A stretch of 64,000 nucleotides of DNA from Deinococci bacterium (GCA_030149325.1 JASBRS010000023.1:41572-105571); one strand, 5' to 3'; shown: positions 35,658 through 45,034, counted from the first letter of the stretch. The notes: generated from the sequence alone by a model not told the origin. Numbers and translations are program-made.

Positions 35658-35668
35658 GCTCGATGCTA
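35658..35668 (-). promoter_or_regulatory. leaderless-type promoter of pgeF
   Basis: TAGCAT (35668-35663, minus strand) ends 5 bases before the ATG; no Shine-Dalgarno site is possible in between. Confidence 0.5.
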
Positions 35669-35733
35669 GCCCGTCGATCCCCGGGGTGCCGTCCAGCGGT
35701 CCAATGTCGACGGCGGCGGCCCTGTCCGGGGCC

Positions 35734-36732
35734 TCAGTAGTTGCGGGCGGCGACCGTCAGACCGGTGGCCGACCACAGCCACTCGGTGACGGCGTGGACG
35801 GCGCCACGTACCGTCGGCGTGATGACGGGGTCGCCGAAGGGCTCGAGCCGCACGATCACCTCGTCGGAGGAGCGCTGCCGGACCAGCACCAGCAGGTGCT
35901 GCCGGAGGTCGGGCTCGTCGACGCTGGCGCGGATCCACCAGCGCTCGGCCGCTCCATCACCGTCGTCGTCGGCACCGCCGAAACGGCGCGCGACCTCGTG
36001 CAGGATCACGTGGCCCTCGCCGTAGGCGAGCACCACCTTGTCGAAGGGCGCGGACGCGGGCAAGGTCCCGCTCAGCAGGGCGTGGGGCATGGTCGTCGGC
36101 CTCTCCAGCGGCGGGTACGCGTCGGTCGGACCGCCGTCGTACCGGAACTCGACGTAGTGCAGGGGCTTGCCCTGCTCCTTCCACTTCAGCGCGTACTTTG
36201 TCTCGAACACGGCGGGCGGCGGCGGCCCCGGAACGGCCTCGAAAGCGCCCGCCAGCTCGGCCTGCTCCAGCGAGAAGGCCAGGTAGTCGGGGTGATCGGT
36301 GGCCAGGCACAGCGCCCCGCCCGCGCGCAGGCGGCTCGCCGCCAGCCGGAAGAAGTCGCGCTGCAGCAGGCGCCGGTCCGCGTGCCGTTCCTTCGGCCAG
36401 GGGTCCGGGAAGTTCACCACGATGCCGCTCAGGGAGTCGGGCGCGAACAACTGACGCAGGGCGAACTGAGCCCCGACCTTCACCAGCCGGACGTTGGCGA
36501 TGGACGCACGCTTCACCCGGCGGAGCGCACGCTGCACGCTGGCGCTGGAGATCTCCAGCCCGACGAAACGGGCATCGGGGCGGGCGAGCGCGCGACGCGC
36601 CGTGAAGCGTCCGTCGCCGAACCCGATCTCCAGGTGGAGCTCCCCGCCACGGCCGAACTCGTGCTCCCAATCGACCGGGAACGGACAGGTGCGCCAGGGC
36701 AGCAGCGGGCGGAGCGTGGGGCTCTCGTCCAT
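35734..36732 (-). CDS. trmB: tRNA (guanine-N7-)-methyltransferase with C-terminal extension
   Basis: 332 aa. Makes m7G46 in tRNA. The SAM-binding motif HLEIGFGDGRFTARRA, the VGLEIS segment, NFPDPWPKERHADRR (the TrmB signature) and TKYALKWKEQGK are in the normal order within the first 210 residues. About 110 further residues follow that common TrmB proteins (200-240 aa) lack; they read like a compact alpha/beta domain. ATG preceded by GAGGAG. It follows the DUF4388 gene by 21 bases, so it is probably the last gene of the nitrilase operon. Confidence 0.92.
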   Translation of the reverse strand: MDESPTLRPLLPWRTCPFPVDWEHEFGRGGELHLEIGFGDGRFTARRALARPDARFVGLEISSASVQRALRRVKRASIANVRLVKVGAQFALRQLFAPDSLSGIVVNFPDPWPKERHADRRLLQRDFFRLAASRLRAGGALCLATDHPDYLAFSLEQAELAGAFEAVPGPPPPAVFETKYALKWKEQGKPLHYVEFRYDGGPTDAYPPLERPTTMPHALLSGTLPASAPFDKVVLAYGEGHVILHEVARRFGGADDDGDGAAERWWIRASVDEPDLRQHLLVLVRQRSSDEVIVRLEPFGDPVITPTVRGAVHAVTEWLWSATGLTVAARNY

Positions 36733-36753
36733 CGAAGATCTCCTCGGAGGGGG

Positions 36754-37566
36754 TCAGTCGCGCTTCTGGACGGGGCGGACCAGCAGCGCCTCGTTGGCCG
36801 CCAGATTGGCCCGGAAGAGGGTATCACGCGAGAACAGGATGTACGGCCCCGCCCCCTCGACGGCCTCGGCGCGGAACACCAGCACCTTGCCGTCGGAGCG
36901 GCGGCACGCCACGCGGTCGGCCTGGGCGCCGGTGGCCCGTTGCCAGGTGGTGAGGATGCCCGGGTCGAGCCCGGCGTACCCGGGCGACAGCGTCGTCTCG
37001 GACAGGCGCGCCACCAGGCGTGCCGTGCGCGGGCGCCGACTGCGCATCTTCAGGACCCCGAGCTTGGTCAGGCGTTCGACCACCGAGAGCGTCTCGTCGG
37101 GATCGAGCCCGGCGTCGAGTGCGATGCGCGTGACGTTGCGCAGGCCGTTGACGTGCGCCAGCACCTTGCGCTCGTCGTCGTTGAGGGTCAGCTCCTCGGC
37201 CCGCTCGAAGGTCGTGTCCAGCACCGGAACGGCGTCCCGCGCGACGGTCGGGCCGCCCTCGCGGCGGGCCTCGTCGAGACGGCGGATGGCCTCGAGCACC
37301 AGGTTCTCGGTACCGCCCGTGATGGTGGCCTCGGGCGCGGGGATCCCCAGCCGGAACTCGAAGCTGCCGCGCTCGTCGGCGAACAGCGCGTAGACCGCGT
37401 CCTCGCCCTTGAGCTCTCCGAACTCGGCGTGGACGACGTTGCCCTTGTCGAAGTAGACGCGCGCCAGGCCCGCGGGGTGGTCGACGCCCAACCTGCCCGA
37501 CCGCTGCGCGGATGCCAGCAGTTGGAACAGGTCGACCAACGAGAAGAGGCCCAGCGTTCCGGTCAC
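36754..37566 (-). CDS. DUF4388 (PATAN-like) domain protein
   Basis: 270 aa, beginning with a DUF4388 domain: GTLGLFSLVDLFQLLASAQRSG then VYFDKGNVVHAEFGELKGEDAVYALF. Such domains accompany response regulators and gliding or c-di-GMP systems in Deinococcus, myxobacteria and cyanobacteria and are thought to mediate protein contacts. A middle segment (about residues 130-175) looks like a winged helix. GTG start overlaps the nitrilase stop (GTGA); TAGAAT also lies 6 bases before it, so it may have its own leaderless transcript as well. Confidence 0.82.
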   Translation of the reverse strand: MTGTLGLFSLVDLFQLLASAQRSGRLGVDHPAGLARVYFDKGNVVHAEFGELKGEDAVYALFADERGSFEFRLGIPAPEATITGGTENLVLEAIRRLDEARREGGPTVARDAVPVLDTTFERAEELTLNDDERKVLAHVNGLRNVTRIALDAGLDPDETLSVVERLTKLGVLKMRSRRPRTARLVARLSETTLSPGYAGLDPGILTTWQRATGAQADRVACRRSDGKVLVFRAEAVEGAGPYILFSRDTLFRANLAANEALLVRPVQKRD

Positions 37567-38606
37567 GGCCGCATTCTACCGTCACCGTCCTGGGACGTCT
37601 CCCGCCCTCCGGGAAGGTCCACGCCGGCCGCCACCACCGCCTCCTCGCGGTCGCTGTCGGCCAGCGCCACCACGCCCTCGCGCCCCTCGGCCCAGGCGTG
37701 CCGTACCAACCCGGCGTTGGCGACGATCGACGAGCGGCCGCGCGGCTCGAAGCCGAAGGCCCCGCCCACCAGCATCGGGTTCACGCCGTAGCGCAGGTGC
37801 AGGCGACCCTGGAGGCGGGCGCGCAGGCCGCGCTCCAACCATGCCTCCCCCTCGGTGAGGCTCGGGTCCGCGGGCCAGGGCCGGGACCAGTCGGCGTCGT
37901 TGGCGCTCGGCTGCACCACGACCTCGGCGCCCCTTCCGTCGAGGCGGCCGATCACGCCGTCGTACCAGCCGTCCAGGCACACGGCGACGCCCAGGCGCCC
38001 GCACGGCGTGTGCATCACCTCGAGGTCGTCGGTCCGGCCCCGAGACAGGCCGACGCGCGACTCCAGCCCGCGCGTCAGGAAGGCCTTGCGCGTACGCCCC
38101 AGCAGAACGCCGCCGGGGCCGAAGGTGTAGCCGACGTTGTACACCCGACGGGACCGGATGTGGCGGCCGCGCGCGGCCTCCTCGTCGATGTCGGGGAGGA
38201 AGGCGGTCCCGGCGACCACGGTGGCGCCGGTCCTGCACGCGGCCTCGCGGAAGGCCGCGGTGTAGGCGTCGTACACCGTCACCGCTCGCGCCAGGTGGGC
38301 CGCCTCCGGACCGAACGCGCGGTGGCGCCAGGCGGCCGTCAGCACCTCCCGCCAGCGGTGCAGGAGCACGCGCTGGACCGCCTCCGGCAGGCTCCGGCTC
38401 CCGTGCACGCGGTCGGGATCGCCCAGGGTCAGCGCCAGGGGCATGCCGATCGCCTCCGGGAAGGCGATCAGGACCGGGGCCCCGTCGTCGGTGGTGGCCG
38501 CCAGGGCCTGGTCGGCGAGCCCTCCGATCCAGTCGGAGAAGGCCTCGGCCGTGGCGTAGGCGTCCTCGCGGAGGGCCGCTTGGACCGCGACGAGATGGAC
38601 ACGCAC
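37563..38606 (-). CDS. nitrilase/carbon-nitrogen hydrolase family protein
   Basis: 347 aa. The Glu-Lys-Cys triad of the superfamily is recognisable: Glu in IAFPEAIGMP, Lys in GRTRKAFLTRGLE, Cys in GVAVCLDGWYDG, followed by VVVQPSANDADWSRPW. Substrate amides cannot be predicted. Start at GTG 38606: TAGACT lies 5 bases upstream and the sequence further 5' (towards 38645) reads into the promoter. It heads an operon with DUF4388 and trmB and diverges from lptF. Confidence 0.86.
   Translation of the reverse strand: MRVHLVAVQAALREDAYATAEAFSDWIGGLADQALAATTDDGAPVLIAFPEAIGMPLALTLGDPDRVHGSRSLPEAVQRVLLHRWREVLTAAWRHRAFGPEAAHLARAVTVYDAYTAAFREAACRTGATVVAGTAFLPDIDEEAARGRHIRSRRVYNVGYTFGPGGVLLGRTRKAFLTRGLESRVGLSRGRTDDLEVMHTPCGRLGVAVCLDGWYDGVIGRLDGRGAEVVVQPSANDADWSRPWPADPSLTEGEAWLERGLRARLQGRLHLRYGVNPMLVGGAFGFEPRGRSSIVANAGLVRHAWAEGREGVVALADSDREEAVVAAGVDLPGGRETSQDGDGRMRP
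37567..37578 (-). promoter_or_regulatory. leaderless-type promoter of the DUF4388 gene, inside the nitrilase gene
   Basis: TAGAAT (37578-37573, minus strand) ends 6 bases before the GTG. Because it lies in the coding end of the upstream gene it may be coincidence, but the match and spacing are the same as at other leaderless starts here. Confidence 0.4.
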
Positions 38607-38617
38607 ACCCCAGTCTA
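38607..38617 (-). promoter_or_regulatory. leaderless-type promoter of the nitrilase operon
   Basis: TAGACT (38617-38612, minus strand) ends 5 bases before the in-frame GTG. It determines the start chosen for the gene. Confidence 0.65.
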
Positions 38618-38688
38618 GCCACCCCCGGCTCATGAGAGAAGCCACGACCCTGACGCCTCTTCCCGGGGCGGAGTTGCGATGGGGACGG

Positions 38689-38700
38689 TATACTGCGCGG
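38689..38700 (+). promoter_or_regulatory. leaderless-type promoter of the lpt operon
   Basis: TATACT (38689-38694) ends 6 bases before the GTG of lptF. It is divergent from the nitrilase promoter 70 bases to the left. No convincing -35. Confidence 0.65.
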
Positions 38701-39765
38701 GTGCCCGCCCGACTGGCGCGATACCTCCTCCGCGAGACCGCGGGGCTCTACCTGCTGGGGGTCGCCGCCTTCTGCCTGCTGTTGTCGATCGACCTCCTCA
38801 GCGTGCTGGCTCGATTCCTCATCCAGCAGGGAGCCTCGCTGGCCCAGGTCGGGCGCCTCCTGCTGTACAAGCTGCCCTACTTCTTGCACTTGAGCCTCCC
38901 GATCGCCGTGGTGTTCGCGGTGCTGCTGGCGACCGGCCGCCTGGCCAAGGACTCGGAGCTCAAGGCCGCCTACGCCCTGGGCGCACGCCCGATGGGGTTG
39001 CTGGCGCCCCTGCTGGTGCTCGGCGTCGCGGTAGGTGCCCTCGGCCTGGTCAACAACGGCTACCTCGAGGCACGCGCCGAGACCGCCTACCAGCGGCTCA
39101 TCGACGGTTTCCTGTACGTCCAGCCGCCCGCCCAGGTGCAGAGCGACGCCTCGTTCCGGATCGACGGCGAGGGGGTGTTCTACGCCTCGCGCATCCGCGC
39201 CGACCTCCACGACCTGAAGACCGCGCATCTGCAGGGCGTCCTCGTCTTGCTGGACGACGGCACCGTGCTGACCGCCGCCACCGGCACCTGGTCGAGCGTC
39301 AGCAAGACGTGGGCCCTCGACGACGTGCAACGCAGCGCGCCCGGCGCAGCACCGGCCCCCGCCGGGACCGTCACGGTCCCCTTCCGCCTGGAGGCCGACC
39401 CCACCCAGACGCTGGCGCGCAGCGAGACGTTGCCCCTGGACCGCCTGTGGCAGCAGATCCGGCGTCTGCGCCAGGCCGGCGGCGACGCCGGAGCGCTGCT
39501 GTTCCAGTTCCACCGCCGCATCGCCGACGCCTTCACGGCCGTGGTGTTCGCCCTCATCTCCGGCGCCCTGGGGCTCCGCGTGCGTGGGCGGGCGACGGGC
39601 TTCGCCTGGACGATCCTCCTGCTGGTGGGCTTCTGGGCCCTGTGGTTCCTGGCCCGCGCGCTGTACGACACCGGGGCCCTCGGCCCCGTGCAGGCGGCCT
39701 GGCTCACGCCGGCCGTCGGCGGCGCCGGCGCGCTGCTGCTGGTGGCTTGGAGCCTGCGCACGTGA
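38701..39765 (+). CDS. lptF: LptF/LptG-family permease (YjgP/YjgQ), first copy
   Basis: 354-aa inner-membrane protein with three N-terminal helices, a periplasmic beta-jellyroll-like middle (about residues 120-245) and three C-terminal helices, the standard LptF/G plan. It starts ARLARYLLRETAGLYLLGVA and has the family loop LPYFLHLSLPIAVVFAVLLATGR and ELKAAYALGARPMGL. LptF and LptG form the membrane part of the exporter that moves LPS toward LptD. Which of the pair is F or G cannot be settled. GTG start fixed by the TATACT upstream; stop overlaps the second copy (GTGA). Confidence 0.9.
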   Translation: MPARLARYLLRETAGLYLLGVAAFCLLLSIDLLSVLARFLIQQGASLAQVGRLLLYKLPYFLHLSLPIAVVFAVLLATGRLAKDSELKAAYALGARPMGLLAPLLVLGVAVGALGLVNNGYLEARAETAYQRLIDGFLYVQPPAQVQSDASFRIDGEGVFYASRIRADLHDLKTAHLQGVLVLLDDGTVLTAATGTWSSVSKTWALDDVQRSAPGAAPAPAGTVTVPFRLEADPTQTLARSETLPLDRLWQQIRRLRQAGGDAGALLFQFHRRIADAFTAVVFALISGALGLRVRGRATGFAWTILLLVGFWALWFLARALYDTGALGPVQAAWLTPAVGGAGALLLVAWSLRT

Positions 39766-40832
39766 ACCGCTTCAGCCGCTACCTGTTCCGCGAGATCCTG
39801 CCGCTGTACGCGGCCGGGCTGGCGGTGCTGCTGGTGCTGCTGCTGGCCAACTTCCTGCTGGGCGTCATCGCCGACGCTCTGGCGCGCGGCGTGCCGGCGG
39901 CGCTGGTGGCCCGCTTCCTGCTGTTCAAGCTGCCGGCGGCCGCCGGACCGGGGCTGCCGCTGGCGCTCCTGTTCGCCGCCCTCCTCGGCCTGACGCGCCT
40001 CGGGCAGGACGGCGAGATCAAGGCGGCGCTGCTGCTCGGCCTCAGCCCCCGTCGCTTCCTCATGCCCATGCTCGGCCTGGGCCTGCTGGTGAGCCTGATC
40101 GCCTTCGCCAACGACGAGCTGGTGGTGCCCTGGAGCGAACAGAAGGCCCTCGAGGTGCAGAAGGACATCCTGCTGCGCAGCCCCGAGACCGTCCTCAAGG
40201 CCGGATCGTTCTTCACCGACGCGCTCGGACGGAGCATCTACATCGGCGCCCTCGATCCGGGAGGGCACCTCCGCAACGTCACCGTCATCAGCCCCGGCGG
40301 GACCCAGGGACCCCGGGACGTCATCCAGGCCGCCAGCGGCGACCTCGACCAGGCGGCCGGGGTGTGGCGCCTCCACGACCTGCACTTCCGCGTGTTCCGG
40401 AGCAGCCGTCTGGTCCTCGACTTCCGCGCGAAGAGCGGGACGCTGCCGATCCGCGGGCTGTCGGCCGGGGTGACCGGGACCCCCGACCTGGTCTACCTGC
40501 CGCTCTCCGATCTGCTCCGGCGCCTCGGGTCCGATCCCGGCCAGCCGAAACCCGCCGAGTGGACGGCGCTCAACCGCAAGTTCGCCGAGCCCCTCGCCGC
40601 CACCGCCTTCGCACTGTTCGCGCTCGCCGTGGCGCTGTTCACCTTCCGACGCGGCCTCCCCCTGGGCTTCGTCTCGGTGCTGCTGCTGACGTTCGTGTAC
40701 TACGCCACCGGAAGCGTGTCGAAGCTGCTGGGCGCCCAGGGCACCATCCCCGCCTACGTGGCCGGCTGGGCGCCGGTCGCCGTCTACGCGATCGCCGGCT
40801 CCGTGCTGCTGGCGCTCTCCTGGAGGCGCTGA
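39762..40832 (+). CDS. lptG: LptF/LptG-family permease (YjgP/YjgQ), second copy
   Basis: 356 aa, same topology as the preceding gene: NRFSRYLFREILPLYAAGLA start, LPAAAGPGLPLALLFAALLGLTR, EIKAALLLGLSPRRFLMPML, periplasmic domain about residues 115-260, three final helices. Overlapping GTGA start with the first copy suggests equimolar synthesis of a heterodimer. The partner ATPase LptB is not in the window. Followed 3 bases later by the LptD-like gene. Confidence 0.9.
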   Translation: MNRFSRYLFREILPLYAAGLAVLLVLLLANFLLGVIADALARGVPAALVARFLLFKLPAAAGPGLPLALLFAALLGLTRLGQDGEIKAALLLGLSPRRFLMPMLGLGLLVSLIAFANDELVVPWSEQKALEVQKDILLRSPETVLKAGSFFTDALGRSIYIGALDPGGHLRNVTVISPGGTQGPRDVIQAASGDLDQAAGVWRLHDLHFRVFRSSRLVLDFRAKSGTLPIRGLSAGVTGTPDLVYLPLSDLLRRLGSDPGQPKPAEWTALNRKFAEPLAATAFALFALAVALFTFRRGLPLGFVSVLLLTFVYYATGSVSKLLGAQGTIPAYVAGWAPVAVYAIAGSVLLALSWRR

Positions 40833-40835
40833 GCC

Positions 40836-43763
40836 GTGCGCCTGCGCGTCCTCGTCGCGGTGCTGGGGGTGCTCCTGCTGGCCGCCACGGCGCAGGCGGT
40901 CAAGATCACCATCGACACCGGCGGCGACCCCAACAGCCGGCTCGAGATCCGCACGCTCACGCTCCCCGACGGGACCGAGGCGCAGCTCTACGTCCTCGAG
41001 GGCCACGAGGTCCACGTCACCATCGGCGACAACCTGTTGGTGGCCGACCACATCGAGTTCGACCTCACGAATCGCGTGGTGCGCGTGGTGGGCTACGGCA
41101 GCTACACCACCAAGGGCGAGACGGTGACCGGCAACGACCTGATCATCGACCTCCAGAAGGAGAGCTTCGACGCCAAGGACGTGATCATCAGCACCTCCGC
41201 CATCGACGTCTCCGGCGACAACGCCAGCCGCGTCCCCGGTCAGGTCAGCATCGTCAGCGGCCACTTCAGCCCCTGCTCGCGATGCGATCAGACCCTCGAG
41301 GACTACGGTTTCGATGCGGGCCGCATCGAGCTCTACCCGGGCGACCGGCTCGTGGCCTACGACGTCAAGGTGTTGCTCCGGGGTCGACCGCTGTTCGGTC
41401 TCCCCCTCCTGGTGGTGCCGCTGGCGCCACCCAGCCGCCAGCCGCTGCTGTCGATCACCGCCGGCACCGCCACCACCCGAGCCGAGATCGCCGCCAGTTG
41501 GCCCTACGTCGCTGGACCCGACGCCTTCGGCAGCGTCAACGTCCACTACTACGCCGCCGTGACCCCCGGCGCGGGCAGCGGGATCGAGAACAGCCTCCTA
41601 GGAGGCGCCGTACAGACCTCGTACCTGGGCGGCGGTTTCGACCACCGCTTCTACACCGACCGAGGCAAGGGAGAGTTCCGGGTCGAGTACACCCCGTTCG
41701 ACCTCACGCGCAATGCCAACGGCACCGTTCCGAGCGGCGCCAAGGGCGACAGCACCCTGCAGTTCGACCTGACCTACGCCACCGAGAAGGTCCTCGGGCC
41801 GCCGTCGTTCTCCCTCACCGTGAAGCGCGACGACACCGTGCGGAATCGCATCTGGGAGTACGACTGGTCGACCACCCAGGTGAACACCGGCCTCCAGGGC
41901 ACCTTCAGCAGCCAGGGGTTCATCGACCTGAACCCCAACGACACCGTCGACACCCCGAGCTACGCCAACCGCACCACCCCGCTGTGGACGGTGGCGCGCC
42001 TCCAGGTGCAACCCAGCGATCTCGAGAGCTACGTGTTCGGACCGTTCCAGGTGAAGAGCGCGCTGCTCGACCTGGGGGCGTTCCGCGACACCAGCAACCT
42101 CGCCAACCGCAGCGCCGCCCTCACCCCTACCTTCACGAGCGGGCGCCTGCGCGACGGCTACTCCCTGGTGCTCCAGCCCGTCTCCCCCTGGCAGGGGATG
42201 ACCGTGAACGGCCAGAGCGACTTCACCGGCAACTACTACGGCAGCGGGGAGCGCCTCATCGACTGGAACGCCGTGCTCACCGCCAAGCAGACCCTGCCCG
42301 CCAGCGGCAGCCTGTCGCTGACGCTGCAGCGCGACACCTCCCAGGGCGAGACGCCCTTCACCTTCGACCAGATCCCGTTGCGGACGCGCACCGAGGCCGA
42401 CGCCACCCTGCTGCTCGCGCCGCTGCCGTGGGCGAACCTCCAGGTGAAGGGCGGCTACGTCTTCGTCGATAACCGCAACCCCCTGAACGAGGGCGTCCAG
42501 CCGGTGGTGTCGACCCTGAACCTGTTCCGCACCACCTCGTGGATCGACCTCAGCGTGAGCAACAGCTACGACGTGATGAAGGCCGATCCCGGCACCATCG
42601 ACACCAAGCTCACGCTGTCCTCGCCCGGCAGCGTCAAGGCAACGCTCCAACTGGAGCACGTCGAGGACCTCAAGGTCACCCCCGACCGCATCACCGGGAT
42701 CGCCACCGATCAGACGCACTCCTCGGCCAGGGCCAGCCTCGCGGTCCCCGGCATCGCGGAGCTGTCGATCGACACCGGCTACACCTACGCTCCGCCCCCG
42801 CCGCCGGTCGGTACGCCACCCCAGCACTGGGATCCGCTCCAGCTCTCGGTCACGCTCGGGACGCTCCAGCAGGACGACGTCCTGCCGGGGCTGCGCGTGA
42901 CCTACGAACGCGACCTCAACGCCGGCAAGGTGACCGCCCTCACGGTCGACGCCGCGGCCGCGGCAGGACCGCTGCAGTTCACGGCCTCGGAGCGTCTCGG
43001 GTTCCCCTACGGCACCGTCGCGACCAGCTCCTTGCGGTTGGCGTGGCCGGGCATCGCGGCGGTCGAGGCCGACGGGCTGGCGTGGCTCGAGCCCTCCTGG
43101 CTCGGCTTCCCCGGCGACCCCACCGCCTCGCGTACCCTCACCTTCAAGGTCGAGGACGCCCCCACCGGCCACAGCCCGAGCTGGCAGGTGCAGTACGTCA
43201 CCGTCTTCGACCCGACCCTCAACGCCAGCGCCGGCGGCTACCGCGGCAGCGACCTCACCGCGCGCGCCGTGCTCACCGACCAGCAGTACGGGCCCGTCAA
43301 CTTCAGCCTCGACCTCTTCGCCGACATGCCGTTCCACGATGACCTGCAGCCCATCACCTACCTGCGGCGCGCCAGCCTGGTGTTCGGGATCGACGCCTAC
43401 CAGACGGTGGGCCTGCAGGGATCGCTGGGCTACAACGGCGCCTACTCCAGCACCTCCCAGAGCGTGACGAGCGGACTGCTCACGCTGGGCGACGTGGCTC
43501 TCATCGTCCGCCCCCTCAAGGACCTCTATGTTGGAGCCGTCGTGAACGACACCTGGGATCTCACCGGGCTCAGCCCGTCGTACCCCACCTTCAACCTCCA
43601 GCCCAAGTTCGTGGTGGCCTGGAACCGGTGCTGCTGGGCCCTGTACAGCTCCTGGGACAGCGCCACGGGCCGCTTCTCGATCGCCCTGACGACGCCCGGG
43701 GCGAGCCAGGGGCTGCTGCAGGCGTTCGACACGGGCCTCACGCTTCCAGGAGCGAAACCATGA
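40836..43763 (+). CDS. LptD/OstA-like outer-membrane beta-barrel protein
   Basis: 975 aa. Signal peptide ending TAQA (about residue 22), an OstA/LptA-like N-terminal fold (about residues 40-130: EVHVTIGDNLLVADHIEFDL, TTKGETVTGNDLIIDLQ), then a long region of alternating beta strands ending near FKALT-type terminal aromatic residues, as in an LptD barrel. A pair of cysteines (SPCSRCDQ, about residues 148-151) sits where LptD has its disulfide region. Immediately downstream of LptF/G, so it should be the outer-membrane end of this export route. What is exported is uncertain if the organism lacks lipid A. Confidence 0.8.
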   Translation: MRLRVLVAVLGVLLLAATAQAVKITIDTGGDPNSRLEIRTLTLPDGTEAQLYVLEGHEVHVTIGDNLLVADHIEFDLTNRVVRVVGYGSYTTKGETVTGNDLIIDLQKESFDAKDVIISTSAIDVSGDNASRVPGQVSIVSGHFSPCSRCDQTLEDYGFDAGRIELYPGDRLVAYDVKVLLRGRPLFGLPLLVVPLAPPSRQPLLSITAGTATTRAEIAASWPYVAGPDAFGSVNVHYYAAVTPGAGSGIENSLLGGAVQTSYLGGGFDHRFYTDRGKGEFRVEYTPFDLTRNANGTVPSGAKGDSTLQFDLTYATEKVLGPPSFSLTVKRDDTVRNRIWEYDWSTTQVNTGLQGTFSSQGFIDLNPNDTVDTPSYANRTTPLWTVARLQVQPSDLESYVFGPFQVKSALLDLGAFRDTSNLANRSAALTPTFTSGRLRDGYSLVLQPVSPWQGMTVNGQSDFTGNYYGSGERLIDWNAVLTAKQTLPASGSLSLTLQRDTSQGETPFTFDQIPLRTRTEADATLLLAPLPWANLQVKGGYVFVDNRNPLNEGVQPVVSTLNLFRTTSWIDLSVSNSYDVMKADPGTIDTKLTLSSPGSVKATLQLEHVEDLKVTPDRITGIATDQTHSSARASLAVPGIAELSIDTGYTYAPPPPPVGTPPQHWDPLQLSVTLGTLQQDDVLPGLRVTYERDLNAGKVTALTVDAAAAAGPLQFTASERLGFPYGTVATSSLRLAWPGIAAVEADGLAWLEPSWLGFPGDPTASRTLTFKVEDAPTGHSPSWQVQYVTVFDPTLNASAGGYRGSDLTARAVLTDQQYGPVNFSLDLFADMPFHDDLQPITYLRRASLVFGIDAYQTVGLQGSLGYNGAYSSTSQSVTSGLLTLGDVALIVRPLKDLYVGAVVNDTWDLTGLSPSYPTFNLQPKFVVAWNRCCWALYSSWDSATGRFSIALTTPGASQGLLQAFDTGLTLPGAKP

Positions 43764-45034
43764 ACTTCCGACGCTTCCGGCTCCTTGGGTTGATGCTTCT
43801 CGGCATCCCAATCCTCCTAACTGGGTGTACTGGGACGACCCAACTCATCCCTCCGTTCTTGATGGCGATCGGAAGATTGGACCCTTCAACATCCCAGCCA
43901 GAGATGGTCCTGGTCGAGGATCACTTCGATCCCGGTCAACCGATTTCTGGTAGTCGGCTCACGATCGTTCAGAACAGTTCGCGTGCTCTCACATACGATC
44001 CAATTTCGGCGGACGTCGTAGGGAGGACGAGCACGAGGACCGAGATGGTGGTGTTGACACGGGATCTTGGCGGCGGCGTCAGTCCGGCCTCCGAGCTCGT
44101 CTTCTTCGACCTAACGAACATCGATCCAACCAACCCTGTGGCGTTCGCGGTGACGAAGACAATCCCTCTCACGGGCGCGCCTGGCGCCGTCTTCAATACT
44201 GGGGGGCCCTATTGCTTCCGCGGGCTCACAGTTTCGCGTACAGGCCGGTTCGTGACGCTGCTGGATGATCCGCTTGACTGTGGCGACGGCTCACGCTACC
44301 CGCGGTTGTTCCAGGTCGACACCACGGCGCCGACGCCAGGGGCGTTTGACCCAGTCGTTCCCGTCAGCAACGTGCAGATCACACAGGCCACCGTGCCCTT
44401 CGACAACCAGGCGTCGACAAACGAAGCCCTATTCGCATTGGTTCCTGGTACTGCAACCAACGCCGTGATCTACTCTGATAGTGTTCCGCACGTCTCTTCG
44501 AGTTTCGTATCGACGGGTACAACGTTGGGCAACAGTGGCCAGCAAGAGCTGTTGACCAACGGAAGCGTCGCCGTCGCCTACACGAATCCGGCCCCCTACA
44601 ACCCACCGGCCACCGGACAGACGTCGTACCTCGTATCAGCCGATCCAGCGTCTGGGACGTCCGGCGACAGTGTGGCAACGGTGGATGGCGCTTCCGCGAT
44701 GGCGGTGGATCCGACGGGTTCGGCGCCGCAAGTCGTCGTTGTCGGCGCCAACCAGATCGCCGTCCACGCCTCACCGACGGACAAGTCCCCCGTGAAGACG
44801 CAGTCCAGCTACGGGTTCACAGGAGTTGCTGCCGCGATCGATCCAGCCACGCGGTTCGCTTACGTCGTGGATTTCAATAGGATCATCGTCATCGACCTGT
44901 ACTCCCCCGCCACGACGAACTACTCCTCGGTGTTCGGACCGAGCGAACTGGGCGAAACGCTGGCGCTTCCGCAGAATCCTTCAAACCTGCGCTACGTGAC
45001 TGCGTTCGCCTGGACTCGAGCCAACATCCCGTAG
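43760..45034 (+). CDS. lipoprotein of unknown function with repeat-like beta structure
   Basis: 424 aa. Signal peptide with lipobox LLTGC (lipidated Cys23). The rest is rich in Thr, Ser, Pro and Val with recurring segments such as YSDSVPHVS, VSADPASGT and AYVVDFNRIIVIDLYSP, suggestive of a beta-propeller-like fold, but no domain was recognised. Start overlaps the LptD-like stop (ATGA), so it is in the same operon. The DNA is clearly less G+C-rich than the genes on both sides and uses more A/T-ending codons, a sign of separate origin or relaxed selection. Confidence 0.75.
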   Translation: MNFRRFRLLGLMLLGIPILLTGCTGTTQLIPPFLMAIGRLDPSTSQPEMVLVEDHFDPGQPISGSRLTIVQNSSRALTYDPISADVVGRTSTRTEMVVLTRDLGGGVSPASELVFFDLTNIDPTNPVAFAVTKTIPLTGAPGAVFNTGGPYCFRGLTVSRTGRFVTLLDDPLDCGDGSRYPRLFQVDTTAPTPGAFDPVVPVSNVQITQATVPFDNQASTNEALFALVPGTATNAVIYSDSVPHVSSSFVSTGTTLGNSGQQELLTNGSVAVAYTNPAPYNPPATGQTSYLVSADPASGTSGDSVATVDGASAMAVDPTGSAPQVVVVGANQIAVHASPTDKSPVKTQSSYGFTGVAAAIDPATRFAYVVDFNRIIVIDLYSPATTNYSSVFGPSELGETLALPQNPSNLRYVTAFAWTRANIP

